The notes below the pieces were generated by a model that worked only from the letters and a program-made list of their open reading frames with translations, searched no databases and was not told the origin of the DNA. A DNA stretch of 24,780 nt, taken from the NCBI GenBank assembly GCA_963660485.1, contig CAVKYH010000030.1, forward strand, positions 1-24,780. The letters are read 5' to 3'. The translations under genes and the position numbers were made by a program. The stretch's first letter is position 1. Each line of letters starts with the position of its first letter. Positions 1-6,895 of the stretch are shown here, piece after piece. The stretch comes from UBA6398 sp963660485. GTDB taxonomy: Bacteria; Bacteroidota; Bacteroidia; Bacteroidales; Bacteroidaceae.

Positions 1-7
1 GGCATCT

Positions 8-91
8 CGTAAAAACTCCGGGCCACCAAATTTAAATTAGATGCGTCGGAATTTAAATTAGATGCCTTGGAGTTTTTGCCACATCAAGCCC
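8..91. repeat. 21-nt modular repeat locus 1 (left edge)
   Basis: Four adjacent 21-nt blocks can be marked at 8-28, 29-49, 50-70 and 71-91. The two middle blocks both start AATTTAAATTAG and end ATGCGTCGG and ATGCCTTGG, differing at two bases. The outer blocks carry AAAAACTCC (11-19) and GGAGTTTTT (69-77), a perfect 9-nt inverted repeat around the pair. Weaker 21-nt spacing continues rightward, because AACAACGC recurs at 101-108 and 122-129. Bases 1-61 recur at 24720-24780 with one mismatch (position 6). No ORF fits the locus. It is one of five related loci in the window. Confidence 0.8.
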
Positions 92-168
92 CATTTTACC
101 AACAACGCTAATCATCTGAAAAACAACGCAAACGATTCTTTTTCCGAGCAGCCGAAATTGGAACGAAA

Positions 169-368
169 TTATTTCCGCAAAACGTGTATATACTCTATGG
201 TTGCAGAAGCCTTGTGCTTACGCCGACAATCCGCATCAGATTTGAAACGTTTATAGTCTTTGGCTACAAGAGAATACCTGCCATATTTTTCAAATATGCT
301 TTTAATTTCATCAAACGCCAACAAGCCCTCGTTGTTGTATGACAGAAATATGAATTCAAACTTAGCCC
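169..368 (-). pseudogene. C-terminal remnant of a D12-class (Dam-like) DNA adenine methyltransferase
   Basis: The minus-strand frame ending at 169 reads like the tail of a MethyltransfD12 (Dam-like) adenine methylase. It shows FEFIFLSYNNEGLL, then GRYSLVAKDYKRFKSDAD, RRKHKA and EYIHVL before the stop. The catalytic DPPY motif and the SAM-binding N-terminus that should precede this are absent. Instead the frame runs straight into the end of a different methylase remnant at about 365-375. What remains is roughly the last 65 residues, so no enzyme activity is expected. It most likely derives from a lost restriction-modification or orphan methylase gene, fused by deletion to its neighbour. The family call rests on remembered motifs. 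Confidence 0.65.
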
Positions 369-370
369 GG

Positions 371-843
371 CTAACATTTAAGGACATTGCGCATTGCAGA
401 TACGAATTTCTCTTTAAACAAGCCAATGTCTGCCAGCATAGAAAGGTCGCAAGGATTGTCGGTAAACTTCACGATATCCATATAGGGCGGATGAGCGATA
501 ACGAAATCCACGCTGTTTCTTTGCAGATGCGCCAGGTTTTGTTTCATGGCTATATCGAAGTTTTCTCCGTCGGTTACATCACAATTGCTAACGCAATAGT
601 TTACACTTTCAACGCCTTGCATCTGGTCGTTAACGTAGGCTATCATTTCTTCGTTTATATCAAACCCGATAACGGCGCGGTTGAGACGTTCGCATTCAAA
701 AAGAGTAGTGCCGCAACCCATGAACAAATCCACAACAAGGTCGCCGGGATTTGTGTAACGGCTTATAAGTTGACGGGGAACTTGCGGAACAAAATTTCCA
801 TGGTTTCAGAGCTAACCGAATAAATAGCAAACGCTAATTTATA
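371..843 (-). pseudogene. Broken N6/N4 DNA methyltransferase remnant
   Basis: The minus-strand frame shows NFVPQVPRQLI, then the SAM-binding motif DLFMGCGTT (from GTG at 733) and the catalytic-type motif HPPYMDIVKF, followed by DLSMLADIGLF and VSAMRNVLKC and a stop at 371. These are typical of N6-adenine or N4-cytosine DNA methylases. The frame is interrupted by TGA at 806-808. A short upstream piece in another frame (843-802, reading YKLAFAIYSVSSET) looks like the preceding protein sequence, which implies a frameshift near 800-808. The C-terminal part after motif IV is also missing. A plausible promoter lies upstream, so a short product could be made, but the gene appears inactivated. Confidence 0.65.
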
Positions 844-891
844 TTATCAACAATTTTTTTGATGCATCGCTTTGCACCGTTTGTCTCTATG

Positions 892-922
892 CAAATTTAC
901 ATGATTTCAGTCTTACGGCAAT
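892..922 (-). promoter_or_regulatory. Candidate Bacteroidetes promoter facing the methylase remnant
   Basis: On the minus strand, ATTG (922-919) is followed after 19 nt by TAAATTTG (899-892), a perfect TAnnTTTG -7 box. It would start transcription near 886, running toward the methyltransferase remnant. Spacing and sequence fit the Bacteroidetes consensus. This is a pattern match only. Confidence 0.45.
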
Positions 923-939
923 CCTAATGCCTTGTTTTT

Positions 940-1707
940 TCAACCGAGAAGCACATCGAGCGTCATCATAAGGGCAAAACCTATGGCAAAACCTACGGTG
1001 GAAAGATTGGAGTGCTTGCCTTCAGACGCTTCTGGTATTAGTTCTTCAACAACTACGTAGAGCATTGCACCGGCTGAGAAAGCGAGCAGATAAGGCAGCA
1101 CCGGTTTCACCGCAGATGCGAGGAAAATTATCAACAATGCGCCCAACGGTTCCACAATGCCGCTTAACGTTCCCATGACAAACGACTTGATTTTACTTCC
1201 GCCCGCTGCTTTCATCGGCATAGAGATTATTGCGCCCTCGGGAATGTTTTGTATCGCAATTCCAAGCGACATGGCAAGAACTCCAGTGGTTGAAATCCAT
1301 TCTCCGTGCTGCATCGCGCCTGCCACAACCACTCCCACAGCCATTCCTTCGGGGAAATTGTGGATTGTAACGGCGAGCGCAAGCATGGCAGACTTTGAAA
1401 GATGTGATTTGACGCCTTCGGGCTTGTCGGAACCTATATGAAGGTGGGGCGTAAGCGTATCGATAAGCAATAGAAAGCCCATGCCGCACAAGAAACCCAC
1501 TACTGCCGGAACAATACGCAGTTTGCTTTCGCCGCCAAGCTCCATGCTCGGAATGAGAAGCGACCAAACTGATGCGGCAACCATTACTCCGGAAGCAAAA
1601 CCCAACAATGATTTTTGCACGCCCGTTGACATTTTGTCTTTCATCAGAAAAACAAATGCAGAACCAAGCATCGTGCCGAGAAAAGGTATGAGCAGAGCGA
1701 AAAACAT
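940..1707 (-). CDS. ZIP-family divalent metal transporter
   Basis: The 255-residue, strongly hydrophobic protein has the two ZIP signature helices: HNFPEG at residues 116-121 and NIPEG at 154-158, whose His, Asn and Glu residues line the metal site. EPLGALL and a late VVEELIPEA segment also fit the family. About eight membrane helices can be drawn. ZIP proteins move Zn2+ and related divalent metals into the cytoplasm, and the length suits the bacterial ZupT/GufA-type group. The short loop around residues 86-104 has several His residues, as is common in ZIPs. ATG at 1707 lies about 30 nt after a TATATTTG promoter box. The gene stands alone, bounded upstream by the terminator of the DUF1080 gene. 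The exact metal cannot be read from sequence. Confidence 0.92.
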   Translation of the reverse strand: MFFALLIPFLGTMLGSAFVFLMKDKMSTGVQKSLLGFASGVMVAASVWSLLIPSMELGGESKLRIVPAVVGFLCGMGFLLLIDTLTPHLHIGSDKPEGVKSHLSKSAMLALAVTIHNFPEGMAVGVVVAGAMQHGEWISTTGVLAMSLGIAIQNIPEGAIISMPMKAAGGSKIKSFVMGTLSGIVEPLGALLIIFLASAVKPVLPYLLAFSAGAMLYVVVEELIPEASEGKHSNLSTVGFAIGFALMMTLDVLLG

Positions 1708-1736
1708 AGCGTAGAATTAGATTGATGTTGCATCTG

Positions 1737-1765
1737 CAAATATACGAAATAGTTGTGATGACAAA
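1737..1765 (-). promoter_or_regulatory. Candidate promoter of the ZIP transporter gene
   Basis: On the minus strand TATATTTG (1744-1737) matches TAnnTTTG perfectly. A TTTG lies at 1765-1762 with a 17-nt spacer, slightly shorter than the usual 19. Predicted start near 1731 gives a leader of about 25 nt. The TTTG is also part of the T-rich tail of the upstream gene's terminator. Confidence 0.5.
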
Positions 1766-1802
1766 AACAAGCGAGGCGCACCAAATCAATATGGTACGCC
1801 TC
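1762..1802 (-). terminator. Rho-independent terminator after the DUF1080 gene
   Basis: Arms at 1773-1783 and 1792-1802 pair over 11 positions (one is a G-U or mismatch position) around an 8-nt loop. Read on the minus strand the stem is followed by GCTTGTTTTTG. It sits 38 nt after the stop codon of the DUF1080 gene. Confidence 0.7.
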
Positions 1803-1840
1803 ACAATTTTATGGTATTTTACCCTTCTTGCAGGGGAGAA

Positions 1841-2641
1841 TTATTTCAGCAAATCAGCGGGAATTTTGTCGATAGGCTGTATCTCCACCGATTTGACAAA
1901 CAATTCCGAACCTTCAGACTGCAATTGCAGGCAGCCACCCGTAAGCGGATTTTTCTTGTCGGCTGCTGTTGTCGTGATATTGCTTGTGCGGAGAGTTACA
2001 ACCCCATTTACTACGTGCACGGTCTGTTGTCCTACGCAATATATCTCGATAGTGTTCCACTGCCCTACCTCGTTTTCTGCATCAGAGCCGTGAACAATCA
2101 TACGACGGTCCACGGATTTTCCGAATTCAAGGTTTTCGCCGCCATTCTTATAGGCATAGTTTTCGCCTTGTTTCTCAACTTCTGCATTAAGGTTGATATC
2201 TTCGCCAATCATATAGAGCCCGCCCATATTTCCGTGCTGCAATTGGCATTCCACACACGATTTCCAAGTGCCGAAGCCTGCTCCAAAAGGTCCGTGGCCG
2301 TAATAAAGGAATCCGCAGTTGAGTTCTTTTGTGATTTTGGTGCCCCACTTCATCACCAGTCTCGCGTGGAAATTCTGGAATGTGTCTTTTGTGGCAAGCG
2401 AGCCGAACACTTCGCCCGAAATGCGTATGACCTTTTGTCCGTCCATGTCCACCACGGAGAAAACATTGTCGGGAGTGGCTGTTTTGGCAAGGTCTTCGTG
2501 TCCCTCGAATGCCGGGCCGATAAATTTATCCCAGTTGTCGAGATTCTGACCATTGAAAAGTTGTGTCCATTGTTCTTCTTTTTGGCTGCATGATGCGAGC
2601 AAAAGGCAGAGCATGCCGATGAATACCGTTATCTTTTTCAT
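1841..2641 (-). CDS. DUF1080 (3-keto-disaccharide hydrolase domain) lipoprotein
   Basis: This is a 266-residue protein with a type II signal peptide ending in the lipobox LLASC (Cys18). Lipidation and export are therefore expected. The rest is a single concanavalin-like DUF1080 domain. It opens with WTQLFNGQNLDNW, continues through MKWGTKITKELNCGFLYYG, and closes with GGCLQLQSEGSELFVKSVEIQPI, where the last strands give the usual ending. Some members hydrolyse 3-keto-glycosides formed from plant or host sugars; others are uncharacterised. ATG at 2641 was chosen because the signal peptide begins there. The gene is separated from the ROK kinase gene upstream by a terminator and from the ZIP gene by another, so it appears monocistronic. 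A specific substrate cannot be assigned. Confidence 0.88.
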   Translation of the reverse strand: MKKITVFIGMLCLLLASCSQKEEQWTQLFNGQNLDNWDKFIGPAFEGHEDLAKTATPDNVFSVVDMDGQKVIRISGEVFGSLATKDTFQNFHARLVMKWGTKITKELNCGFLYYGHGPFGAGFGTWKSCVECQLQHGNMGGLYMIGEDINLNAEVEKQGENYAYKNGGENLEFGKSVDRRMIVHGSDAENEVGQWNTIEIYCVGQQTVHVVNGVVTLRTSNITTTAADKKNPLTGGCLQLQSEGSELFVKSVEIQPIDKIPADLLK

Positions 2642-2690
2642 TATAGTAGAATTTTTGTCGGTTATTTTTTGAACTTAAAGGGATATAAGG

Positions 2691-2729
2691 AAAAACAGGT
2701 GCAGCAAAAAACATTTTCTGCCGCACCTG
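2691..2729 (-). terminator. Rho-independent terminator after the ROK kinase gene
   Basis: The segments at 2696-2709 (CAGGTGCAGCAAAA) and 2714-2729 form a stem with a GC-rich base and an A/T upper part. On the minus strand it is followed by TTTTTCC (2695-2689). It begins 19 nt after the ROK stop codon and separates that gene from the DUF1080 gene. Confidence 0.75.
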
Positions 2730-2748
2730 CTCATACCAATATTAAAAA

Positions 2749-3744
2749 TTACAATTCTGTTTCCACAGGAACGGTTTGCTGAGGATTGTCCCAGCCCAAA
2801 GCACTTGCCCCGAGAACGGCAGTTTCGCTGTCTTTCAAACCCGAGAGAAGAAGTTTTGCTTTTCCCTTATACACGCTCAGCACATGTTCGTCGTATGCTT
2901 TTTGCAATGGCTTCATCAACAAATCGCCGGCCTTTGTAAGTCCGCCCATAAAGATGAATGCTTCGGGAGAGCAGAACAGAGCAAAATTGGCGCAAGCTTC
3001 GCCGAGCATGCTTCCTGTTACTTCAAAAATTTCCTTTGCCAGTTCATCGCCTGCCACTGCTGCCTTGTAAACTTCAAAAGAAGTGATATCTTCGGCGGGA
3101 ATATTGCGCAATGTCGAAGGGGTTTCTCTTGTGTCGAGATATTCGCGCGCTGTGCGTGCCACACCTGTTGCCGAGCAATAGGTTTCAAGGCAACCGCGAC
3201 GTCCGCAACCGCAAGTTCTTCCGTTAGGAATCACTGTGAGGTGTCCGAGTTCGCCTGCCAATCCGTCGCAACCCAACACGAGTTGTCCGTTGATGTATAT
3301 GCCGCTACCCACACCTGTTCCGAGAGTAATCATCACGAAGTTCTTCATTCCGCGAGCCACACCGTAAGTAAATTCGCCCACTGCTGCTGCGTTGGCATCG
3401 TTGGTAACGATAACGGGAACGCCGAGAGCTTCTTCAAACTTCTTTGCTATGGGCACAACGCCCTGCCATTTCAAGTTGGCAGCATATTCTATTGTTCCGT
3501 TATAGTAGTTGCCGTTGGGCGCACCTATACCGAGAGCTTTGATCTTCTCTATTCCGCCCACTGTGTCGATAATCGGCATAAGGGCTTCGGTCGACGCTTT
3601 CACGTAGTCGTCAAAGTCGGGGTAAGCCTGGGTTTTGATTGCGGTGGTTGCAACTATGTTGCCACGGGCATCAACGATGCCGAATACTGAGTTAGTACCT
3701 CCCAAATCGAGGCCTATAACATAGGGTTTTGTTATTTCGTCCAT
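2749..3744 (-). CDS. ROK-family sugar kinase (glucokinase-like)
   Basis: The 331-residue protein has the ROK architecture. The N-terminal phosphate-binding motif DLGGTNSVFGIVD lies at about residues 13-25, a middle loop reads LGTGVGSG, and the zinc-binding signature is CGCGRRGCLE preceded by GELGHLTV. The sugar-binding segment TNDANAAAVGE and the C-terminal FMGGL are also present. There is no N-terminal helix-turn-helix, so it is a kinase and not a NagC/XylR-type repressor. Expected reaction is ATP-dependent phosphorylation of glucose or a related hexose in the cytoplasm; Bacteroidetes use such kinases for sugars imported unphosphorylated. It has its own promoter (3787-3817) and terminator (2691-2729). 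The sugar (glucose, mannose or N-acetyl-mannosamine) is not settled by sequence. Confidence 0.9.
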   Translation of the reverse strand: MDEITKPYVIGLDLGGTNSVFGIVDARGNIVATTAIKTQAYPDFDDYVKASTEALMPIIDTVGGIEKIKALGIGAPNGNYYNGTIEYAANLKWQGVVPIAKKFEEALGVPVIVTNDANAAAVGEFTYGVARGMKNFVMITLGTGVGSGIYINGQLVLGCDGLAGELGHLTVIPNGRTCGCGRRGCLETYCSATGVARTAREYLDTRETPSTLRNIPAEDITSFEVYKAAVAGDELAKEIFEVTGSMLGEACANFALFCSPEAFIFMGGLTKAGDLLMKPLQKAYDEHVLSVYKGKAKLLLSGLKDSETAVLGASALGWDNPQQTVPVETEL

Positions 3745-3786
3745 GGTTAATTTGTATATTAATTGTTATCTGTATTGTAGATGTTA

Positions 3787-3817
3787 CAAATTTAGCGATA
3801 ATTTATTTTCGCACAAC
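3787..3817 (-). promoter_or_regulatory. Candidate promoter of the ROK kinase gene
   Basis: On the minus strand GTTG (3817-3814), a 19-nt spacer and TAAATTTG (3794-3787) match the TTTG/TAnnTTTG consensus with one mismatch. The predicted start near 3781 leaves a leader of about 37 nt before ATG 3744. The 367-nt gap between the ROK and acyltransferase genes holds this promoter and the repeat locus at 3957-4061; nothing else was recognised there. Confidence 0.55.
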
Positions 3818-3956
3818 CTTTGGGCATACATTTTTCGGCAATTTGTACAATAAAACTGACCGGGGCTGCAAAATCCGCATTTGCAGCGCTGTTTCAAAGA
3901 ATTTGGGAACTTGGGAAAACGTTGTCAATATACCGTTTACACGACATGCGGAAACG

Positions 3957-4061
3957 GGGAAAACGATGTCAGACATAATTCAAACGATGTCAGACATTAT
4001 TTAAATTATGTCTGACATTGTTTTTACGATAACTGATGTAGTTTTAAGCGCATCTTGCAAG
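3957..4061. repeat. 21-nt modular repeat locus 2
   Basis: Five consecutive 21-nt blocks start at 3957, 3978, 3999, 4020 and 4041. The first two both end CGATGTCAGACAT, and the third starts TATTTAAATTA and ends GTCTGACAT. The fourth starts TGTTTTTACGATAAC and the fifth AGTTTTAAG. Arms ATGTCAGACAT (3988-3998) and ATGTCTGACAT (4009-4019) form a perfect 11-nt inverted repeat around a 10-nt AT-rich centre. The order of the last three blocks matches that at the loci at 11547 and 17844. It lies between the stop of the acyltransferase gene and the promoter of the ROK gene. Confidence 0.8.
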
Positions 4062-4111
4062 CGTCAAAAAGCATGGGATTTCCTCAGAAATACAAGTGCA
4101 ACAAGACGGAA

Positions 4112-5074
4112 TCATCGCCTTTGCCCAGGCAGGATATTCCACACCGCACGCCAAAGCCGGTTTGCCGCCAAACCGATAAGCGTTCCACCTAAAAATGCAA
4201 CGAGAAACACGTACACCACTTCAAGGGCTGTATATCCGTCTTTCAAGTTATATATAATGGAATAGTGGAACAGAAAAACGCAAAACATTCCCGAGGCTAT
4301 GAGATTAACCACGCGGCTGCGGATACGAATTTTAGAGAAAAACAGAAACAGACCACACGATGCAACAAGGATTTGAGGACTGTTGTAGGAGTATGCCGTA
4401 AACCCGGGAGCAACAAGCAGGGAAACGATATATGCAGCTACGCTTGACGCAATATATATTGCCAACGCCGCGAGACCATTGCAGCGCAACGGTACACGGC
4501 GGAAAAACTGCCCGAACACATACAAACTTATAAAATGAAAGAGATTATAGCCCGTAGAATTCACGGGAGTTATACTGAATGCGTAGGCGTAGAAATTGAG
4601 AGCCGCTATAATAGCCGTCCATGCCGTGAGTTCCTTTTGCGAAGCGTTAGACGTGGCTTTGTTGAGCACCGGCGATACAAGCATAAGCCCTATATACGAA
4701 GGGACGAACCAGTTGCTGTCGCTGAAAACGGGAATTATGCGATGAATGGCGTAGCGAAGATTGAAGTAATGGCTTATGCCCGAAACGGAAGCAAGTACCG
4801 TTTCAACCAAAGCAACGAAAAGTATCGTGAAAACAAACTTGAAAAATCCCGAAGCCCTAAGTTTAATTCCGAAATATCCCGAAATCAGAATAAAACAGTT
4901 CACCCCGCACACGAGAAACGAGTTGGCAAATTCGCCGCCGTATCTCCCGGCATGAAAATAGTCCACCTTTCCCGTGGCGATAAGGAAATGATGGACAACA
5001 ATAAATATCATTGCCACAATACGCAGCAACTCAAAATTCGATTCCCTTGTGTTTTTTGCCAAACCGTTCAACAT
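4112..5074 (-). CDS. Acyltransferase-3 family membrane protein
   Basis: The 320-residue protein is almost all membrane helices, about ten. It opens with the family hallmark ESNFELLRIVAMIFIVVHHF (residues 11-30), which contains the conserved Arg and His of acyltransferase-3 proteins. Later NCFILISGYFG and SNWFVPSYIGLMLVSPVLN are typical of the group that modifies surface sugars. Such enzymes transfer acetyl or other short acyl groups to capsule, LPS or exopolysaccharide. The gene is last in an apparent operon after DedA, DUF4250 and a small unknown gene, with 18 nt between it and the preceding stop. ATG 5074 is supported by the hallmark lying close to the start. No polysaccharide cluster surrounds it, so the acceptor is unknown. 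Confidence 0.85.
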   Translation of the reverse strand: MLNGLAKNTRESNFELLRIVAMIFIVVHHFLIATGKVDYFHAGRYGGEFANSFLVCGVNCFILISGYFGIKLRASGFFKFVFTILFVALVETVLASVSGISHYFNLRYAIHRIIPVFSDSNWFVPSYIGLMLVSPVLNKATSNASQKELTAWTAIIAALNFYAYAFSITPVNSTGYNLFHFISLYVFGQFFRRVPLRCNGLAALAIYIASSVAAYIVSLLVAPGFTAYSYNSPQILVASCGLFLFFSKIRIRSRVVNLIASGMFCVFLFHYSIIYNLKDGYTALEVVYVFLVAFLGGTLIGLAANRLWRAVWNILPGQRR

Positions 5075-5092
5075 TCCGCCGACGCCGCTTGA

Positions 5093-5338
5093 CTACATCA
5101 TTTTTTCAAGCCTTTCAACAGCATTGTCAATATCCATTGCAAAACTGTCGTGGCTCATAAGGAAATCTGGCTTCCCGCATGAAATTTCGCGGTAAAGCTC
5201 CGCGCTCATCTTCTCCACATACGATGCAATGGCGTATTCAATATCATCTCTCTGCGACGGTATACCGGAATGCACGTACACACGCTGTTTTTGATGAAAG
5301 AAACTGTAAGCGGTTTCTATTGCGTATTTCGAGATCAT
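5093..5338 (-). CDS. Small conserved-looking protein of unknown function (DUF4250 neighbour)
   Basis: An 81-residue soluble protein starting MISKYAIETAYSFFHQKQRVY. It has no signal peptide, membrane segment or motif I recognise. Composition is mixed and largely helical by eye, with an acidic end (MDIDNAVERLEKMM). ATG 5338 is preferred over the upstream in-frame start at 5356 because it falls 4 nt after the DUF4250 stop, whereas the earlier start would overlap that gene by 14 nt. Tight packing with DUF4250 upstream and the acyltransferase downstream supports it being a real gene in one transcript. I do not assign a function. Confidence 0.75.
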   Translation of the reverse strand: MISKYAIETAYSFFHQKQRVYVHSGIPSQRDDIEYAIASYVEKMSAELYREISCGKPDFLMSHDSFAMDIDNAVERLEKMM

Positions 5339-5342
5339 AGGT

Positions 5343-5546
5343 CTACGCCTCGTCAAACCCTATGGGGCGTATCTGTTTCTGTTCCTCGCTGTAAACGTAT
5401 CCGTTTTTGCCAAGAAAATCTTTCACCTCTTCGGGATTTCGGTTGAAACAATTACACAATTCCTCGAAGGTGTCGTATTCGTTGTCCCTTAGCAACATGT
5501 TTACACTCGATACCAAAATTGCAGGGTCGTTTGGAAGATGATCCAT
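5343..5546 (-). CDS. DUF4250 domain protein
   Basis: The 67-residue protein begins MDHLPNDPAILVSSVNMLLRD, which is the signature opening of DUF4250. A CNCFNRNPEEVKDFL helix and GYVYSEEQ near the end fit the rest of the domain. These small cytoplasmic proteins occur widely in Bacteroidetes and Firmicutes; to my knowledge their role is unknown. The middle resembles a helix-turn-helix-like arrangement (FEELCNCFNRNPEEVKDFLGKNGY), but that is a visual impression only. It starts 3 nt after the DedA stop codon, so the two are almost certainly co-transcribed, and the next small gene follows after 4 nt. Confidence 0.82.
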   Translation of the reverse strand: MDHLPNDPAILVSSVNMLLRDNEYDTFEELCNCFNRNPEEVKDFLGKNGYVYSEEQKQIRPIGFDEA

Positions 5547-5549
5547 AGC

Positions 5550-6200
5550 TTATTTCTGTTCTTTTTGTTTGGCAATTACTCTTTTCACAATCATCACAAT
5601 CAAAACCACAGCCACTATCGCAAGAATGCCATAGCCTATCGCGTGGCTGTATTTTGAGGAAAGGTTGGCGATGTCCTCAGTGGTTTTCATTCCGGGCACT
5701 TTCGACAACGAATAACCTATTGCGGCAAGCACAATGTTCCATGCCCCTGCTCCGAGAGTGGTGAAGAGCAAGAATTTGCCGAAGTGCATCTTGGCAAGAC
5801 CGGCAGGAATGGAAATCAATTGCCTTACAGCCGGAACAAGACGCCCGAAGAATGTGGACGATGCGCCATGGTGTTCAAAAAAAGCTTCGGCATGTTTCAC
5901 CTTTTCCTCATTTATCAAGCAAAGATGACCGAACTTGGAACGCGCAAAAGCATAAACAATAGGACGGCCTAGTATCTTGGCAAGCACATAGTTGACGATC
6001 GCGCCAATATCAGCGCCTATCGTGGCTGCTATAACCACTCCAACAAGATTCAAACCGTTTTCGCCATTGGCGGCAAGCCATGCAGCAGGAGGAACAACCA
6101 CTTCGGAAGGAAAAGGAATAAACGAACTTTCCACAGCCATAAACAAAATAATTGTCCAATAGTTCAGGTGTGCGAGACACCACATTATTATCGCGCTCAT
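5550..6200 (-). CDS. DedA-family membrane protein
   Basis: From ATG 6200 the product has 216 residues with the DedA/SNARE-associated core. ESSFIPFPSEVVVPPAAWLAA near the N-terminus is the conserved re-entrant region. GADIGAIVNYVLAKILGRP and FFGRLVPAVRQLISIPAGLAKM follow, with the conserved Arg residues. A final hydrophobic helix ends in a Lys-rich tail. DedA proteins are inner-membrane proteins linked to lipid-carrier recycling and membrane potential; several act as undecaprenyl-phosphate or phospholipid flippases. The frame is open upstream to an ATG at 6344, but that would add 48 atypical residues and run into the divergent promoter region, so 6200 is preferred. It appears to lead an operon with DUF4250, a small unknown gene and the acyltransferase. 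Confidence 0.9.
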   Translation of the reverse strand: MSAIIMWCLAHLNYWTIILFMAVESSFIPFPSEVVVPPAAWLAANGENGLNLVGVVIAATIGADIGAIVNYVLAKILGRPIVYAFARSKFGHLCLINEEKVKHAEAFFEHHGASSTFFGRLVPAVRQLISIPAGLAKMHFGKFLLFTTLGAGAWNIVLAAIGYSLSKVPGMKTTEDIANLSSKYSHAIGYGILAIVAVVLIVMIVKRVIAKQKEQK

Positions 6201-6220
6201 ATAAAGTTTTGTTTTGCAGG

Positions 6221-6228
6221 CAAAAGTA
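6221..6228 (-). promoter_or_regulatory. Possible -7 box of the dedA operon
   Basis: On the minus strand TACTTTTG (6228-6221) fits TAnnTTTG. It would give a leader of about 14 nt before ATG 6200. No convincing TTTG is found 19 nt upstream, so support is weak. It lies in the divergent region shared with the DUF177 gene. Confidence 0.3.
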
Positions 6229-6320
6229 AAAATATTATTTATAACACCTCTCTTAAACACTGCGAAAAGTGCAAACACGCAGATGAAATACAATATTTTG
6301 ACGATTTTCCAGTAATACTC

Positions 6321-6351
6321 TTCGCTATTCGGGCAAAAAGTCATAAATTTG
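6321..6351 (+). promoter_or_regulatory. Promoter of the DUF177-rpmF-fabH-era-der run
   Basis: TTCG (6321-6324), a 19-nt spacer and TAAATTTG (6344-6351) match the Bacteroidetes consensus with one mismatch in the -33 box. The expected start near 6357 leaves a leader of about 25 nt before ATG 6383. Confidence 0.55.
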
Positions 6352-6382
6352 CGGTCGCTTTTAGTAGTATGCGTATACGAAT

Positions 6383-6862
6383 ATGGCGCGTTGTGTTATA
6401 AATATCAAAGAATTAGCATTGAAAGGCGGGAAAAACAGTTTTCGTCTTGACAATGCCTTTTTCCAGGATTTCAACAACGAAGACATTACCGGCGGAGACG
6501 TAGAAGTTTCTATCGAAGTAAAGAAATCGCAAGACGCGAAATACGACTATATAGCCAATTACAAAGTAGAGGGAGTTTTGCACGTGCCTTGCACACGCTG
6601 TCTCGAAGATATGGACTACGAAACCAATCTTGACGACTGTGTAAAGGTCATTTGTTGCAATGAAATGCAGGAATGCGATGACGAAGATTTGCTCACGGCA
6701 CGCGCCGACGGCACTTTGGATTTATCACACCGCATATTCGAAACTTTAGCTCTCAATGTTCCGTCTGTACATGTACACCCGGAAGGAGAATGCAACCCTG
6801 CAATTACGAAGTGGCTCGAAGATCATTCCTCGGAAATCAAAGAGCAAACTGATGAAATATAA
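6383..6862 (+). CDS. DUF177 (YceD-like) protein
   Basis: The 159-residue, acidic, cytoplasmic protein matches DUF177/YceD. It has the strand-rich N-terminus, the central VPCTRCLEDMDYE motif with the CxxC pair, and an acidic region after it. It ends with HRIFETLALNVPSVHVH and a CNPAITKWLEDH segment. Family members sit directly upstream of rpmF in a very wide range of bacteria, as here (33 nt gap). In plants and E. coli the family is tied to 23S rRNA accumulation. It is first in the run and follows a good promoter. The family is clear; the molecular activity is not established. Confidence 0.9.
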   Translation: MARCVINIKELALKGGKNSFRLDNAFFQDFNNEDITGGDVEVSIEVKKSQDAKYDYIANYKVEGVLHVPCTRCLEDMDYETNLDDCVKVICCNEMQECDDEDLLTARADGTLDLSHRIFETLALNVPSVHVHPEGECNPAITKWLEDHSSEIKEQTDEI

Positions 6863-6895
6863 TAATATAATAACAAAATAAATAATTGGAATAAA

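Noticed and set aside
1..91. CRISPR-like array (AATTTAAATTAG repeats with varied 9-nt parts)
   Set aside because: Repeat part is only 12 nt, the varied part is 9 nt and recurs among loci, there are few units, and no cas gene is in the window.
260..823. 187-residue plus-strand frame over the methylase remnants
   Set aside because: The minus strand carries recognisable methylase motifs; the plus frame shows none.
2776..3690. 304-residue frame antisense to the ROK kinase
   Set aside because: It is a shadow of a well-supported gene, with odd composition and no domain.
3957..4061. Insertion sequence or MITE with target duplication
   Set aside because: No transposase is present and no clean target-site duplication flanks the loci; the in-phase 21-nt blocks explain the repeats better.
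6201..6344. N-terminal extension of DedA from ATG 6344
   Set aside because: The added 48 residues are atypical for DedA and run through the divergent promoter region; ATG 6200 gives the normal family start.
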